NCBI GenBank assembly: GCA_030715195.1
Contig: JAUYVI010000001.1
Location: 620,001 to 684,000, forward strand
Length of the DNA stretch: 64,000 bases
Direction of reading: 5' to 3'
Source: Dongia sedimenti
Lineage (GTDB): Bacteria; Pseudomonadota; Alphaproteobacteria; Dongiales; Dongiaceae
Under the pieces are notes generated by a model, which was not told the origin of the DNA, did no database searches, and saw nothing but the letters and a program-made list of their open reading frames with translations. The translations under genes and the position numbers were made by a program. Positions 56,555 to 64,000 of this stretch are shown here, piece by piece; position 1 is the stretch's first letter, and each line of letters opens with the position of its first letter.

Positions 56555-56932
56555 ATGGCTTCCATCTTGGTGGCGGAGGACGACCAGGCGGTTCGCGATT
56601 TCGTGTCGCGGGCGCTGGCCTATTATGGCCACAGCGTCACCTCGGTGCCGGACGGCAGTGCCGCGCTCGCGGCCTTGTCCGAGCGCCGGTTCGATCTCAT
56701 GCTGACCGATATCGTGATGCCCGGCCTCGACGGCGTCGCCTTGGCCGCCCAGGCCACCAAGCAGGACCCGGCCATGCCGGTCCTGATGATGACCGGCTTT
56801 GCCAGCGAAGGTCAGCGCGCGCAGAGTGCCGCCGGACCGGTCGAGAAGGTCATCTCGAAGCCCTTCTCCCTGAAGGAGATTTGCGCCGCGGTCGAAGAGG
56901 CGCTCGCCGCCCGCCGCTCGCGGGTGCATTGA
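56555..56932 (+). CDS. cpdR: CpdR-like response regulator
   Basis: 125 residues (if ATG 56555). A receiver domain: AEDDQAVRDFVSRAL, phospho-Asp in LMLTDIVMPGLDGV, TGFAS and Lys in ISKPFSLKEI, closely like CpdR, which controls ClpXP localisation and cell-cycle proteolysis. In-frame ATGs at 56513 and 56477 would add a non-conserved N-terminus. The spacer 56255-56554 (300 bases) contains no gene; I see only an AT-rich patch near 56355. Confidence 0.82.
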   Translation: MASILVAEDDQAVRDFVSRALAYYGHSVTSVPDGSAALAALSERRFDLMLTDIVMPGLDGVALAAQATKQDPAMPVLMMTGFASEGQRAQSAAGPVEKVISKPFSLKEICAAVEEALAARRSRVH

Positions 56933-56959
56933 GCCGATAGACCACGCGATCGAGAAATG

Positions 56960-56997
56960 AACGCCGCGGACTGGGTCAGTCCGCGGCGTTTTCGTTT
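56960..56997 (+). terminator. intrinsic terminator of cpdR
   Basis: AACGCCGCGGACT (56960-56972) pairs perfectly with AGTCCGCGGCGTT (56978-56990) around loop GGGTC, followed by TTCGTTT. It lies 28 bases after the cpdR stop. Confidence 0.85.
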
Positions 56998-57005
56998 GCG
57001 TGCAG

Positions 57006-57142
57006 CACGGCTGCAATGCCCCCCTCTCACTCCCCCCTAAAGGGGGGAGAAGATGGTGACGACGAGATTCAAATGGATTCACCGAACTGGATGAAGCCTC
57101 CCCCTCTTCAGGGGGGAGGTTGGAGGGGGGCATGCAGCCGTG
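57006..57142. repeat. long GC-rich inverted repeat (type B), copy 2
   Basis: Outer arms CACGGCTGCA and TGCAGCCGTG are perfect complements; inner arms CCCCCCTAAAGGGGGGAG and CTCCCCCTCTTCAGGGGGG pair within and with each other. The 137-bp element resembles the one at 26544 (same outer CACGGCTGCA and CCCCCC blocks). It lies between cpdR's terminator and the end of the TIGR02302 gene. Confidence 0.8.
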
Positions 57143-57188
57143 TCGCTTCAGGTTGCGCGCCGAACGAAGATCCAGCTAACCCGCCGAC

Positions 57189-59672
57189 TCAGAACTGCTT
57201 CAGCAGCCGGTCCAGATAGTCACGCTCGTCGCGCGGCCTCGCGGGGTCGTTGCGGCGTTCGCGTAGCTCTTCGAAGATCTGGCGGGCGCGCTCCATCTCG
57301 GACTGGTCGGGGACCTTGACGCCGGTCGTGTTGACCGAGTTGCCGCCGGCGCTGTCTTCGCGGGGCGTGGTGCGGCCGAACGGATCCATCGGATCGCGCT
57401 GGCCGGGGCCGCGATTCATCCCGGCCTGCTTCTGCATCTGCTGCTGCATCTGCTGCATGCTTTGCTGCATTTGGCTGAGCGCCTGGTTCTGCGCTTCGCT
57501 GGCGCCGTCGAAGTCGCCCTTGTTCAGCGCGTCGACCGCGCGGCGCATCGACTGCTCGGCCTGGCCCATGGATTGCGGCATGTCGCCCGTCATGTTGCCG
57601 AAGTCGCGCATCAGTTGGCCGAAATCCTTGCGCAGGCCTTCCTGCTGTCCGGCCTGGGGCTGGCCGTTCATCTGCTGCTGGCCTTCGCCCTGCTGGCCTT
57701 GCTGGCCGCGCTGCATGTTGAAGCTGTCCTGCAGCAGCTTGTCCTGCCGCTGCATCATGCGGCCCATGTCGTTCATCATCTGCTGGGCCTGGTTGCCCTG
57801 CTGGCCCATCGGCATCGGGATGCCGGCCTGCAGGTTCTCCAGCATCTGCTGCAGGCGGTCGAGCATCTGCTTCGCCGATTCGCGCGAGCCGCTCTGGGCC
57901 ATCTTGCGCGCGTCGTTCAGCATCTGGTTGAGGTCCTGCTGCGAGAGCTTCAACCCGTTGGGCGAGAGGCGCTGCATCTGCATGCCGTTCTTCATCGCCT
58001 CCTGGAGCTGCTGGCGCATGTTCTCAAGGTATTTGTTCATCGCCTCCTGCACCTGGTTCATCAGGCGCTCGATCTCTTCCTGGCTGGCGCCGTTGTTCAG
58101 CGCCTCCTCCAATTGCCGCTGCAGGTCGCGCAACTCGCGCATTGCCAGCGAGACGCCGCCATCCTCGAGCGCCAGAGCGGTGTCCCAGAGCTGCTGCTCG
58201 ATCTTGGCGAGATCCTCCTTGGAGAGCGCATCGGCGCTCAAACGCCGCCAGGCGAGGTTCAGCGAGAGGAAGACGGCGACGTTGCCGTCGTAGGCCTCGG
58301 GCTGGGCGTTGAGGCCGCGCAGGGCCTCGGCCACGGCGTCCTTGGAATCCGGATCGCGGGCCAGCTTCTTGCGCTGCTCGATGATGGCGCGGGCGACCGG
58401 ATGATAGAATTTGCGCTCCGGCAGGGTGATGGTGACCGGTGCCGACGCGCCGATCTGGCCGAGCGCATCGCGCGCGACCAGCCGGATCTCGACCTCCAGG
58501 CCGGACCAGGGATGCGCGGTCAGGTCCTGATAGGAATAAGCCTTCATCTCGCGCGCATCGATCTGCGGGATCGGCAGGTTGAGCTCCAGGCTCTCCTTGG
58601 TGTTGGCGAGCTGGATCACCGCCTTCACGTTGTTGACGCCGTAATCGTCCTTGGCGACGTAGTCGAGCCGCAGCACGCCGCGGTCGGTCGGGCTGGGATC
58701 GGTGGCGAAGGCCACGGTCGGCGCCTGGTCGGGCACGACCTTGATCGGCCAGCGGGCGAGCGTGTCGCCGTCGGCCTCGATCGCGATCTCGTCGCCGGAC
58801 TGGATCTTGCCTTCGATCCGCTGGGTGATGGCGTCCAGCATCTCGAAGTCCTTGCTGGTGCCGTTGGCAAGCAGGCTCGCCTTGGCGCCGATGCCCTCGG
58901 CCTGGGCCAGGAGCTTGCTGCCGGCGGGGACGGTGAGCGGGCTTGCCTCGCCGCTCTCGAGCTGCACCGCGCTGGACAGGCTGATCGGCGCCATGCGGGT
59001 GTAGTCGGGCGGGGTCAGCCAGGCTTCGACCTTGCTGGTCTCGCTCTGGGCGAAGGCGGAGAAATTGGGATGCACCGCCTGAATGATGCGCTTCTGCCAG
59101 CTGTCGCCGGCAACGAAGACGGCGATCACCAGCACCAGCAACACCAGGGCGCGCAGGCCCCAGGGGTCCTTCGCGGCGACGGTGCCGCGGGGGAAGCCGA
59201 GGAACGGAATGCCGATCGAGGCGATCAGGCGCTGGCGGTAGCTCTTCCACAGGCTGATCGAGTCGGGATCGATCAGGTTCGAGGCTTGGGCGTCGGTCAG
59301 ATGGGTGATCGGGCGGTGGGTGAAGCCGCTGTCGCTTTCGACCCGGCGCACGGCCTCGCCGGAGCTCGGCCAGCGGAAGCCGCGGAAGCCGTACCAGAGC
59401 GAAGCCAGGAAGCCCAAACCACACAGGATAAGGAGGATAAGCTGCGGCCAGGCCGGCAGCAGCCGCGGCAGGCCGAACAGCGCAGCGGCGAGGCAGGTTC
59501 CGGCCACCAGGGCGGCCGGGAGCAGGGCCGGAAGCAACCGCTCCAGGAAGAGCAGGAGCCAGGCGGCCGAGACATAGGCCCGAATCCGCAGCGGAAGACC
59601 GCCGCCGGGCGCATTCGCCGCCGCGCGATTGGCTTCGAGAACGGGACGCCGCTGCCCTTGTTGCAAGAGCAC
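57189..59672 (-). CDS. TIGR02302/DUF4175 family membrane protein
   Basis: 827 residues. N-terminal TM region (three helices in about residues 25-205), a large beta-rich central part (about 220-440), then about 350 residues of Gln/Met-rich helical repeats (QQLQEAMKNGMQMQ, QMQQSMQQMQQQMQ) and a C-terminal REERNDPARPRDERDYLDRLLKQF-like end. This long architecture is the DUF4175 family found in most alphaproteobacteria beside lysA. Function unknown; probably envelope-associated. Confidence 0.9.
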   Translation of the reverse strand: MLLQQGQRRPVLEANRAAANAPGGGLPLRIRAYVSAAWLLLFLERLLPALLPAALVAGTCLAAALFGLPRLLPAWPQLILLILCGLGFLASLWYGFRGFRWPSSGEAVRRVESDSGFTHRPITHLTDAQASNLIDPDSISLWKSYRQRLIASIGIPFLGFPRGTVAAKDPWGLRALVLLVLVIAVFVAGDSWQKRIIQAVHPNFSAFAQSETSKVEAWLTPPDYTRMAPISLSSAVQLESGEASPLTVPAGSKLLAQAEGIGAKASLLANGTSKDFEMLDAITQRIEGKIQSGDEIAIEADGDTLARWPIKVVPDQAPTVAFATDPSPTDRGVLRLDYVAKDDYGVNNVKAVIQLANTKESLELNLPIPQIDAREMKAYSYQDLTAHPWSGLEVEIRLVARDALGQIGASAPVTITLPERKFYHPVARAIIEQRKKLARDPDSKDAVAEALRGLNAQPEAYDGNVAVFLSLNLAWRRLSADALSKEDLAKIEQQLWDTALALEDGGVSLAMRELRDLQRQLEEALNNGASQEEIERLMNQVQEAMNKYLENMRQQLQEAMKNGMQMQRLSPNGLKLSQQDLNQMLNDARKMAQSGSRESAKQMLDRLQQMLENLQAGIPMPMGQQGNQAQQMMNDMGRMMQRQDKLLQDSFNMQRGQQGQQGEGQQQMNGQPQAGQQEGLRKDFGQLMRDFGNMTGDMPQSMGQAEQSMRRAVDALNKGDFDGASEAQNQALSQMQQSMQQMQQQMQKQAGMNRGPGQRDPMDPFGRTTPREDSAGGNSVNTTGVKVPDQSEMERARQIFEELRERRNDPARPRDERDYLDRLLKQF

Positions 59673-59718
59673 TCCTCCTGCCCGGAGTTTCGACAGCTAG
59701 ATATGGGTCGAGTGTAGC

Positions 59719-60978
59719 CTAAAGCCAGCTCGGAACAACATCCTGACCGATCATCGTGTCATAACTGAGGCGCGGCCGGACCACCTGGTATTCTCCGCCT
59801 TTAACCATCACTTCCGGGGCGATCGGCCGGGTGTTGTAGGTGGAAGCCATCACGGCGCCATAGGCTCCCGCGGTGCAGAAGGCGACCAGGTCGCCGGGCG
59901 AAACCGGCGGCATCGGCCGCTGTTCGGCGAACAGATCGCCGCTTTCGCAGATCGGGCCGACCACATCCACCCGCTCGACCCGGGCGTCGTCGCCCGGCGC
60001 GCGGATCGGCAGGATCTCGTGATAGGCCTCGTAGAGCGCCGGGCGAATGAGGTCGTTCATCGCGGCATCGACGATCACGAATTTGCGACTGACGCCTTCC
60101 TTCACATTGATCACCTTGGCCAGCAGCAGACCGGCATCGGCGACGATGCTGCGCCCGGGCTCCATTTCGAGCTGGACCCCGAGATTGCCGACGGTCTCCA
60201 TCACGGCGGTGGTGTAGTCGTCGATCGAGATGGTCTGCTCGCCGCGATAGGAGACGCCGATGCCGCCGCCGAGATCGATCCGGCCGACCGTCAGGCCGGA
60301 ACCGCGGAGCTGGCGCGTGAGGTCGGCGAGCTTGGCGAAAGCGGAGCGATAGGGCGCGATGTCCAGGAGCTGCGAGCCGATATGGCAGGCCAGGCCGATG
60401 ATCTCGATCCCCGGCAGGCTGGCCGCCTCGGCATAGATCTCGGCGGCATGCGCGATGTCGATGCCGAACTTGTTCTCCGCCTTGCCGGTGGAGATCTTGG
60501 CATGGGTCTTGGCATCGACATCGGGGTTGATGCGCAGCACCGTCGGCGCGCGCTTGCCGAGGCTGACGGCGGTCTCGTTCAGGGTCAGCAATTCGCCGCG
60601 GGATTCGACGTTGAATTGGTGGATGCCGGCCTGCAAGGCGGCGACCATCTCGTCGCGGGTCTTGCCGACGCCGGCGAAGACGATGTCCTTGGCGGCGATC
60701 CCGGCCTTCAAGGCGCGGTACATCTCGCCGACGGAGACCACGTCGGCTCCGGCGCCGAGCCTGCCCAAGGTCGCGATCACCGCCTGGTTGGAATTGGCCT
60801 TCACCGAATAATAGATCCGCGCGTTGAGGCCCGACAGGCTTGTGGCGTAGCGCTGATAGCGTTCGGTGATCGCGGCGGAGGAATAGACGTAGCAGGGGGT
60901 CCCGACGTCCTCGGCGATGCGGCGCAGCGGAACGTCCTCGGCGTAAAGCTCGCCGTCCTTGTGATGAAACGGATTCAT
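59719..60978 (-). CDS. lysA: diaminopimelate decarboxylase
   Basis: 419 residues. PLP Lys in YYSVKANSNQAV (near 60), GGGIGVSYRGE in the phosphate-binding loop, and the CESGDLFAEQR region with the catalytic Cys. It makes lysine from meso-DAP, the last step. ATG at 60978; it follows lptM by 4 bases and is in the argH-lptM-lysA transcript. Confidence 0.96.
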   Translation of the reverse strand: MNPFHHKDGELYAEDVPLRRIAEDVGTPCYVYSSAAITERYQRYATSLSGLNARIYYSVKANSNQAVIATLGRLGAGADVVSVGEMYRALKAGIAAKDIVFAGVGKTRDEMVAALQAGIHQFNVESRGELLTLNETAVSLGKRAPTVLRINPDVDAKTHAKISTGKAENKFGIDIAHAAEIYAEAASLPGIEIIGLACHIGSQLLDIAPYRSAFAKLADLTRQLRGSGLTVGRIDLGGGIGVSYRGEQTISIDDYTTAVMETVGNLGVQLEMEPGRSIVADAGLLLAKVINVKEGVSRKFVIVDAAMNDLIRPALYEAYHEILPIRAPGDDARVERVDVVGPICESGDLFAEQRPMPPVSPGDLVAFCTAGAYGAVMASTYNTRPIAPEVMVKGGEYQVVRPRLSYDTMIGQDVVPSWL

Positions 60979-60982
60979 GATC

Positions 60983-61150
60983 TCAACCGCTGAAGACGCC
61001 GGTCTGGGGGTCGGAGGATTGCGGATAGGTGTGCGGATAGCCGTCCTTCTGCCCGTTGGGCAGGGTCGGATCGCCCTTCTTGCCGCAGCCGACCAAGGCG
61101 GTCGCGACGCCGAGCGCGAGCAGGAGCGCGACGAGGCCGTGCAGTTTCAT
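60983..61150 (-). CDS. lptM: LPS translocon maturation chaperone LptM-like lipoprotein
   Basis: 55 residues. Signal peptide ending in the lipobox [17 protein letters not shown], the hallmark of LptM/YifL: lipid-modified Cys followed by [11 protein letters not shown]. It helps the LptD/E complex mature. The ATG at 61150 overlaps the argH stop (ATGA), so it is translationally coupled; the same argH-lptM-lysA order is common. Confidence 0.88.
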   Translation of the reverse strand: MKLHGLVALLLALGVATALVGCGKKGDPTLPNGQKDGYPHTYPQSSDPQTGVFSG

Positions 61151-62568
61151 AGGAAGCGCTCCCGCGCGGCCGCCACGGCCTTGCGCACGTTGTCCGGCGC
61201 GGTGCCGCCGAAGCTGGTGCGGCTCGCCGCAGAATGTTCGGGGGTGAGGACCGAATAGACGTCCTCGGTAATCCTGGGATCGACCGAGCGCATCTCCTCG
61301 ATGCTCAGCTTCTCCAAGGCGGTCTCCTTGGTTTCCGCAAGCCGCACCAGCTCGCCCGTGATGTGGTGGGCACTGCGGAAGGGGACGTTCAGTCTCCGCA
61401 CCAGCCAATCGGCCAGATCGGTCGCGGTGATGAAGCCGCCGGCGGTCGCCGCCTTCATGCGCTCCGGGTTCGCCACCATGTCGCGCACCATGCCGGCGGT
61501 TGCCGCGAGTCCCAGGCGGACCGTGTCGGTCGCGGCGAAGGTCGGCGCCTTGTCGTCCTGCATGTCCTTGCCATAGGTCAGCGGCAGGCCCTTCATCACG
61601 ATGAGGAGCTGGGTCAGCATGCCGATCACATGGCCGGCCTTGGCCCGCACCAGCTCGGCGGCGTCCGGATTGCGCTTCTGCGGCATGATCGAGGAGCCGG
61701 TGGTGAAGGCATCCGACAATGAGACGAAGCGGAAGCCGTCGCTGGTCCAGAGCACCATCTCCTCGGCGAAGCGCGAGAGATGGATGGCGATGATCGACAG
61801 CGCGGCCAGATATTCCAGCGCGAAATCGCGATCGGACACGGAATCCAGCGAGTTCGCGGTCGGCCGGTCGAAGCCCAAGGCCTTCGCGGTCTGATGACGG
61901 TCGATCGGAAACGAGGTGCCGCAGAGCGCCGCGGCGCCGAGCGGCGATTCATTCAGCCGCCTCCGCGCGTCGGCGAGGCGCGAGACGTCGCGGCCGAACA
62001 TCTCGACATAGGCGAGGAGATGATGGCCGAAGGTCGTCGGCTGCGCCGGCTGCAGATGGGTGAAGCCCGGCATCAGCGTGGCGGCGTGCTCCTCCGCGCG
62101 CTCGATCAGCGCCGCGATCAGGTCTTTGAGGTCGAGGGTCAACTCGTCGCAGGCGCGGCGGACCCAGAGACGGAAGTCGGTCGCCACCTGGTCGTTGCGC
62201 GAGCGGGCGGTGTGCAGCCGCCCGGCCGCCTCGCCGATCAATTCCTTCAGCCGCACCTCGATATTGGTGTGGATGTCCTCGAGCGCCGCGTCGAACTTGA
62301 AATTGCCGCCGTCGATCTCGGCGCGGATCGCCGCGAGGCCCTGGGCGATGGCGGCGCCGTCTTCCCGGGAAATGATGCCGCGCTCGGCCAGCATGGCGGC
62401 ATGGGCCAGGGAGCCGGCAATATCCTCACGATAAAGCCTTTTATCCACATCGATGGACGCGTTAATCTCCTGCATCACGGCCGAGGGGCCGGCGGCGAAA
62501 CGCCCGCCCCACATGCGGGTTGCCGCCTGGTCTGCTGCGGCCTGCTTGGAAGGATTCTGTCGCGTCAT
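61147..62568 (-). CDS. argH: argininosuccinate lyase
   Basis: 473 residues. [21 protein letters not shown] start of the fold, catalytic His region [15 protein letters not shown], and the fumarase/aspartase signature [12 protein letters not shown]. It releases arginine and fumarate. ATG at 62568; its start codon overlaps that of the divergent TlpA gene at CATG. Upstream extensions to 62733 lie inside that gene and are unlikely. Confidence 0.95.
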   Translation of the reverse strand: MTRQNPSKQAAADQAATRMWGGRFAAGPSAVMQEINASIDVDKRLYREDIAGSLAHAAMLAERGIISREDGAAIAQGLAAIRAEIDGGNFKFDAALEDIHTNIEVRLKELIGEAAGRLHTARSRNDQVATDFRLWVRRACDELTLDLKDLIAALIERAEEHAATLMPGFTHLQPAQPTTFGHHLLAYVEMFGRDVSRLADARRRLNESPLGAAALCGTSFPIDRHQTAKALGFDRPTANSLDSVSDRDFALEYLAALSIIAIHLSRFAEEMVLWTSDGFRFVSLSDAFTTGSSIMPQKRNPDAAELVRAKAGHVIGMLTQLLIVMKGLPLTYGKDMQDDKAPTFAATDTVRLGLAATAGMVRDMVANPERMKAATAGGFITATDLADWLVRRLNVPFRSAHHITGELVRLAETKETALEKLSIEEMRSVDPRITEDVYSVLTPEHSAASRTSFGGTAPDNVRKAVAAARERFL

Positions 62569-63133
62569 GGCCCCGATCTTAACTCGTTTTGCTCGCCTTT
62601 CCGCCCTCGTCGCCATCGCCTTCATGGGGGCGACGGCCGGCGCGGCGGAACCGCCTAAATTTGCCGGAATGGCCGGCGACTTTAGCCCGATCGATCCGCC
62701 GGAGCAAATCGCCACGCCCAATTTCCAGGACAAAATGGGTCAGCCGGTGAACCTCGATTCCTTCAAGGGCAAGGTCGTGGTGCTGAACTTCTGGGCCACC
62801 TGGTGCCCGCCCTGCATCGCCGAGATGCCCGCCCTCGACCGGCTGCAATCCGAGCTGGGCGGGCAGGACTTCGCCGTGGTGGCGGTCTCGACCGATCGCG
62901 AGGGCATCAAGAAATCGGCCCCGTTCTATCGCCGCGCCGGGATCAAGCATCTGACGCTCTACAACGACACCCGGGGCAACCTGCTCGGTGCCTTCCAGGG
63001 CAAGAGCCTGCCGATCACCGTGCTGCTCGACCGCGACGGACGCGTCGTCGGGCGCATCGAAGGCGCCGCGCAATGGGATTCCGCCGAGGCCAAGGCGCTG
63101 ATCGCGCATTATCTCAAGGAGCATGCGTCGTGA
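62567..63133 (+). CDS. TlpA-like periplasmic thiol-disulphide protein
   Basis: 188 residues. Signal peptide 1-26 ([16 protein letters not shown]), then a thioredoxin fold with the redox motif WATWCPPC (near residue 75) and [22 protein letters not shown]. Periplasmic reductase, likely for cytochrome c or copper-site maturation. The ATG at 62567 overlaps the argH ATG on the other strand by two bases. Confidence 0.88.
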   Translation: MAPILTRFARLSALVAIAFMGATAGAAEPPKFAGMAGDFSPIDPPEQIATPNFQDKMGQPVNLDSFKGKVVVLNFWATWCPPCIAEMPALDRLQSELGGQDFAVVAVSTDREGIKKSAPFYRRAGIKHLTLYNDTRGNLLGAFQGKSLPITVLLDRDGRVVGRIEGAAQWDSAEAKALIAHYLKEHAS

Positions 63134-63743
63134 AGATGGGGGGCTCGTGACGGCGATCGCCCTGGTGCGCCAGCGTATTCTGGTTCCGGCCGCTATTGCG
63201 CTCGTGCTGGCGGTTGCGGCCGCCGGATTCTGGTATTGGCAGGTCCGGTCCGCACCGCCCGGGCCAAGCGGAATCTCGACGGCGGCGCTGCCGGAGGGCT
63301 TCAAGCCGATGGACCCGCCGATGCAGATGGGCGGATTTGCGTTCCAGGATGCCGAAGGCAACACCGTCCGCCTCGCCGATTTCAAGGGGCGGCCGATCAT
63401 CCTCAACATCTGGGCCAAGTGGTGCGCGCCCTGCCTGGTCGAGATGCCCGAGCTGAACAGGCTCCAGAGCGAGGCCGCGCCGGGAACCCTGGCGGTGGTC
63501 ACCGTCGCGGTGGACGAACCCGATCCGGCGAAAGTGCGGGATTTCCTGGCGAACCGGCGCTGGGATGCGTTGAAGCCCTATCTCGATCCGAAGAACGTGT
63601 TTGCGAAGGCGCTCAACATCAAGTCGATTCCGGTCTCGCTGCTGATCGACAAGGACGGCTTTGCGCTGGTGCGGGTGGATGCGCCGGTCGCCTGGTACAG
63701 CGACGAGTCGATCCGCCTGCTGAAGCGGACGATCGGCCTCTAG
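63123..63743 (+). CDS. second TlpA-like thioredoxin protein
   Basis: 206 residues. One N-terminal TM/signal anchor (about 22-40, AIALVLAVAAAGFWYW), and a thioredoxin domain with WAKWCAPC (near 100). It shares about the same layout as its upstream neighbour (tandem paralogues). ATG at 63123 overlaps the upstream stop by 11 bases; GTG at 63147 behind GGGGGG is an alternative start. Periplasm-facing. Confidence 0.85.
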   Translation: MRREDGGLVTAIALVRQRILVPAAIALVLAVAAAGFWYWQVRSAPPGPSGISTAALPEGFKPMDPPMQMGGFAFQDAEGNTVRLADFKGRPIILNIWAKWCAPCLVEMPELNRLQSEAAPGTLAVVTVAVDEPDPAKVRDFLANRRWDALKPYLDPKNVFAKALNIKSIPVSLLIDKDGFALVRVDAPVAWYSDESIRLLKRTIGL

Positions 63744-63821
63744 GCGCGCTGGATCGGTCGCCCGATGATTGTATGATCCTCGCGGGTGCCGGCTGGGGAT
63801 CGCCGGTTGGGGAGGGGATGG

Positions 63822-64000
63822 ATGCGTAAGGGCGTGATCGCCGCCGCGGTCCTGCTGGCTGCGGCAGGCGCCGTCGCGGCCGGTTACTGCGGCGCAAGAG
63901 ACGTCGGGGAGACCCGGCTCCGCGACACGATGAACACGCTGGCGGCCGGGGCTGCGACCTTCGCCGACGTGCGATACGGCGAGGCCGTGTTCGATCCGCT
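63822..64000 (+). CDS. exported hypothetical protein (3' end cut by window)
   Basis: At least 59 residues are visible: a signal peptide (residues 1-21, KGVIAAAVLLAAAGAVAAG) followed by YCGARDVGETRLRDTMNTLA. The GGGGAGGGGATGG site precedes the ATG. The rest lies beyond the window, so no family is proposed. Confidence 0.6.
   Translation, partial: MRKGVIAAAVLLAAAGAVAAGYCGARDVGETRLRDTMNTLAAGAATFADVRYGEAVFDP

Noticed and set aside
57430..58080. Tandem nucleotide repeat in the TIGR02302 gene
   Set aside because: The Gln/Met codon runs are the normal repetitive C-terminal half of this family, not a separate element.

Overview
The window is a contiguous piece of a GC-rich alphaproteobacterial chromosome, most likely Rhodospirillales. 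This is inferred from the gene content: the order rplU-rpmA-obgE...proB-proA-nadD-rsfS, a CpdR-like receiver, a TIGR02302/DUF4175 membrane protein next to lysA-lptM-argH, a zinc-ribbon/DUF3426 protein divergent from ftsEX, an adenosylcobalamin-dependent NrdJ, and a DUF2280 phage gene. No rRNA was seen. One tRNA (Ser-CGA) is present.

Layout. (1) 1-6.0 kb: small hypotheticals, then a tightly coupled four-gene minus-strand operon (1330-5354). It encodes a coiled-coil four-TM protein, a TM-anchored vWA-like protein, a MotA/TolQ/ZorA-like channel and a MotB/ZorB-like single-TM protein. I do not recognise it as a named system; it is the best candidate here for an undescribed membrane machine. (2) 6.2-11.8 kb: tRNA-Ser, then a group with an LpxL-like protein lacking the acyltransferase histidine, a membrane-fused sugar-transfer-type ATP-grasp enzyme and an Ntn-hydrolase-like protein. 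A second ATP-grasp paralogue lies at 29.4-30.7 kb. (3) 12-29.4 kb: housekeeping genes (L21/L27, ObgE, proline synthesis, NadD, RsfS, RF3, MutL, RsmD, RluB, TadA) with a histidine kinase, a nucleotide-sugar epimerase and two families of palindromic repeats. (4) 30.8-38.9 kb: oxidoreductase, GNAT, VPLPA-CTERM-type protein, purD, xseA, and a receiver plus degenerate-EAL pair. (5) 38.95-42.16 kb: an accessory island holding a broken ISXO2-like transposase tail, a translationally coupled two-gene cassette of unknown role, a repeat-bearing AT-richer non-coding stretch and a DUF2280 phage protein with a Pro/Gln-rich tail. (6) 42.2-48.1 kb: a PNPOx-like enzyme divergent from a MocR regulator, a C13-peptidase lipoprotein coupled to that regulator, and an MFS pump divergent from a LysR regulator. 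(7) 48.2-64 kb: nrdJ interrupted by a complete LAGLIDADG intein at its radical cysteine, plsC-ydcF-ftsX-ftsE, cpdR, TIGR02302, lysA-lptM-argH, and two thioredoxin-like TlpA proteins.

Function. Most of the window is core metabolism and envelope biology. Accessory content is concentrated in the 1.3-5.4 kb operon, the ATP-grasp cluster and the 39-42 kb island. Several gene starts were moved from the longest possible ORF on ribosome-binding-site and family-length grounds; alternatives are given per entry. All family assignments come from reading motifs by eye, with no database search.
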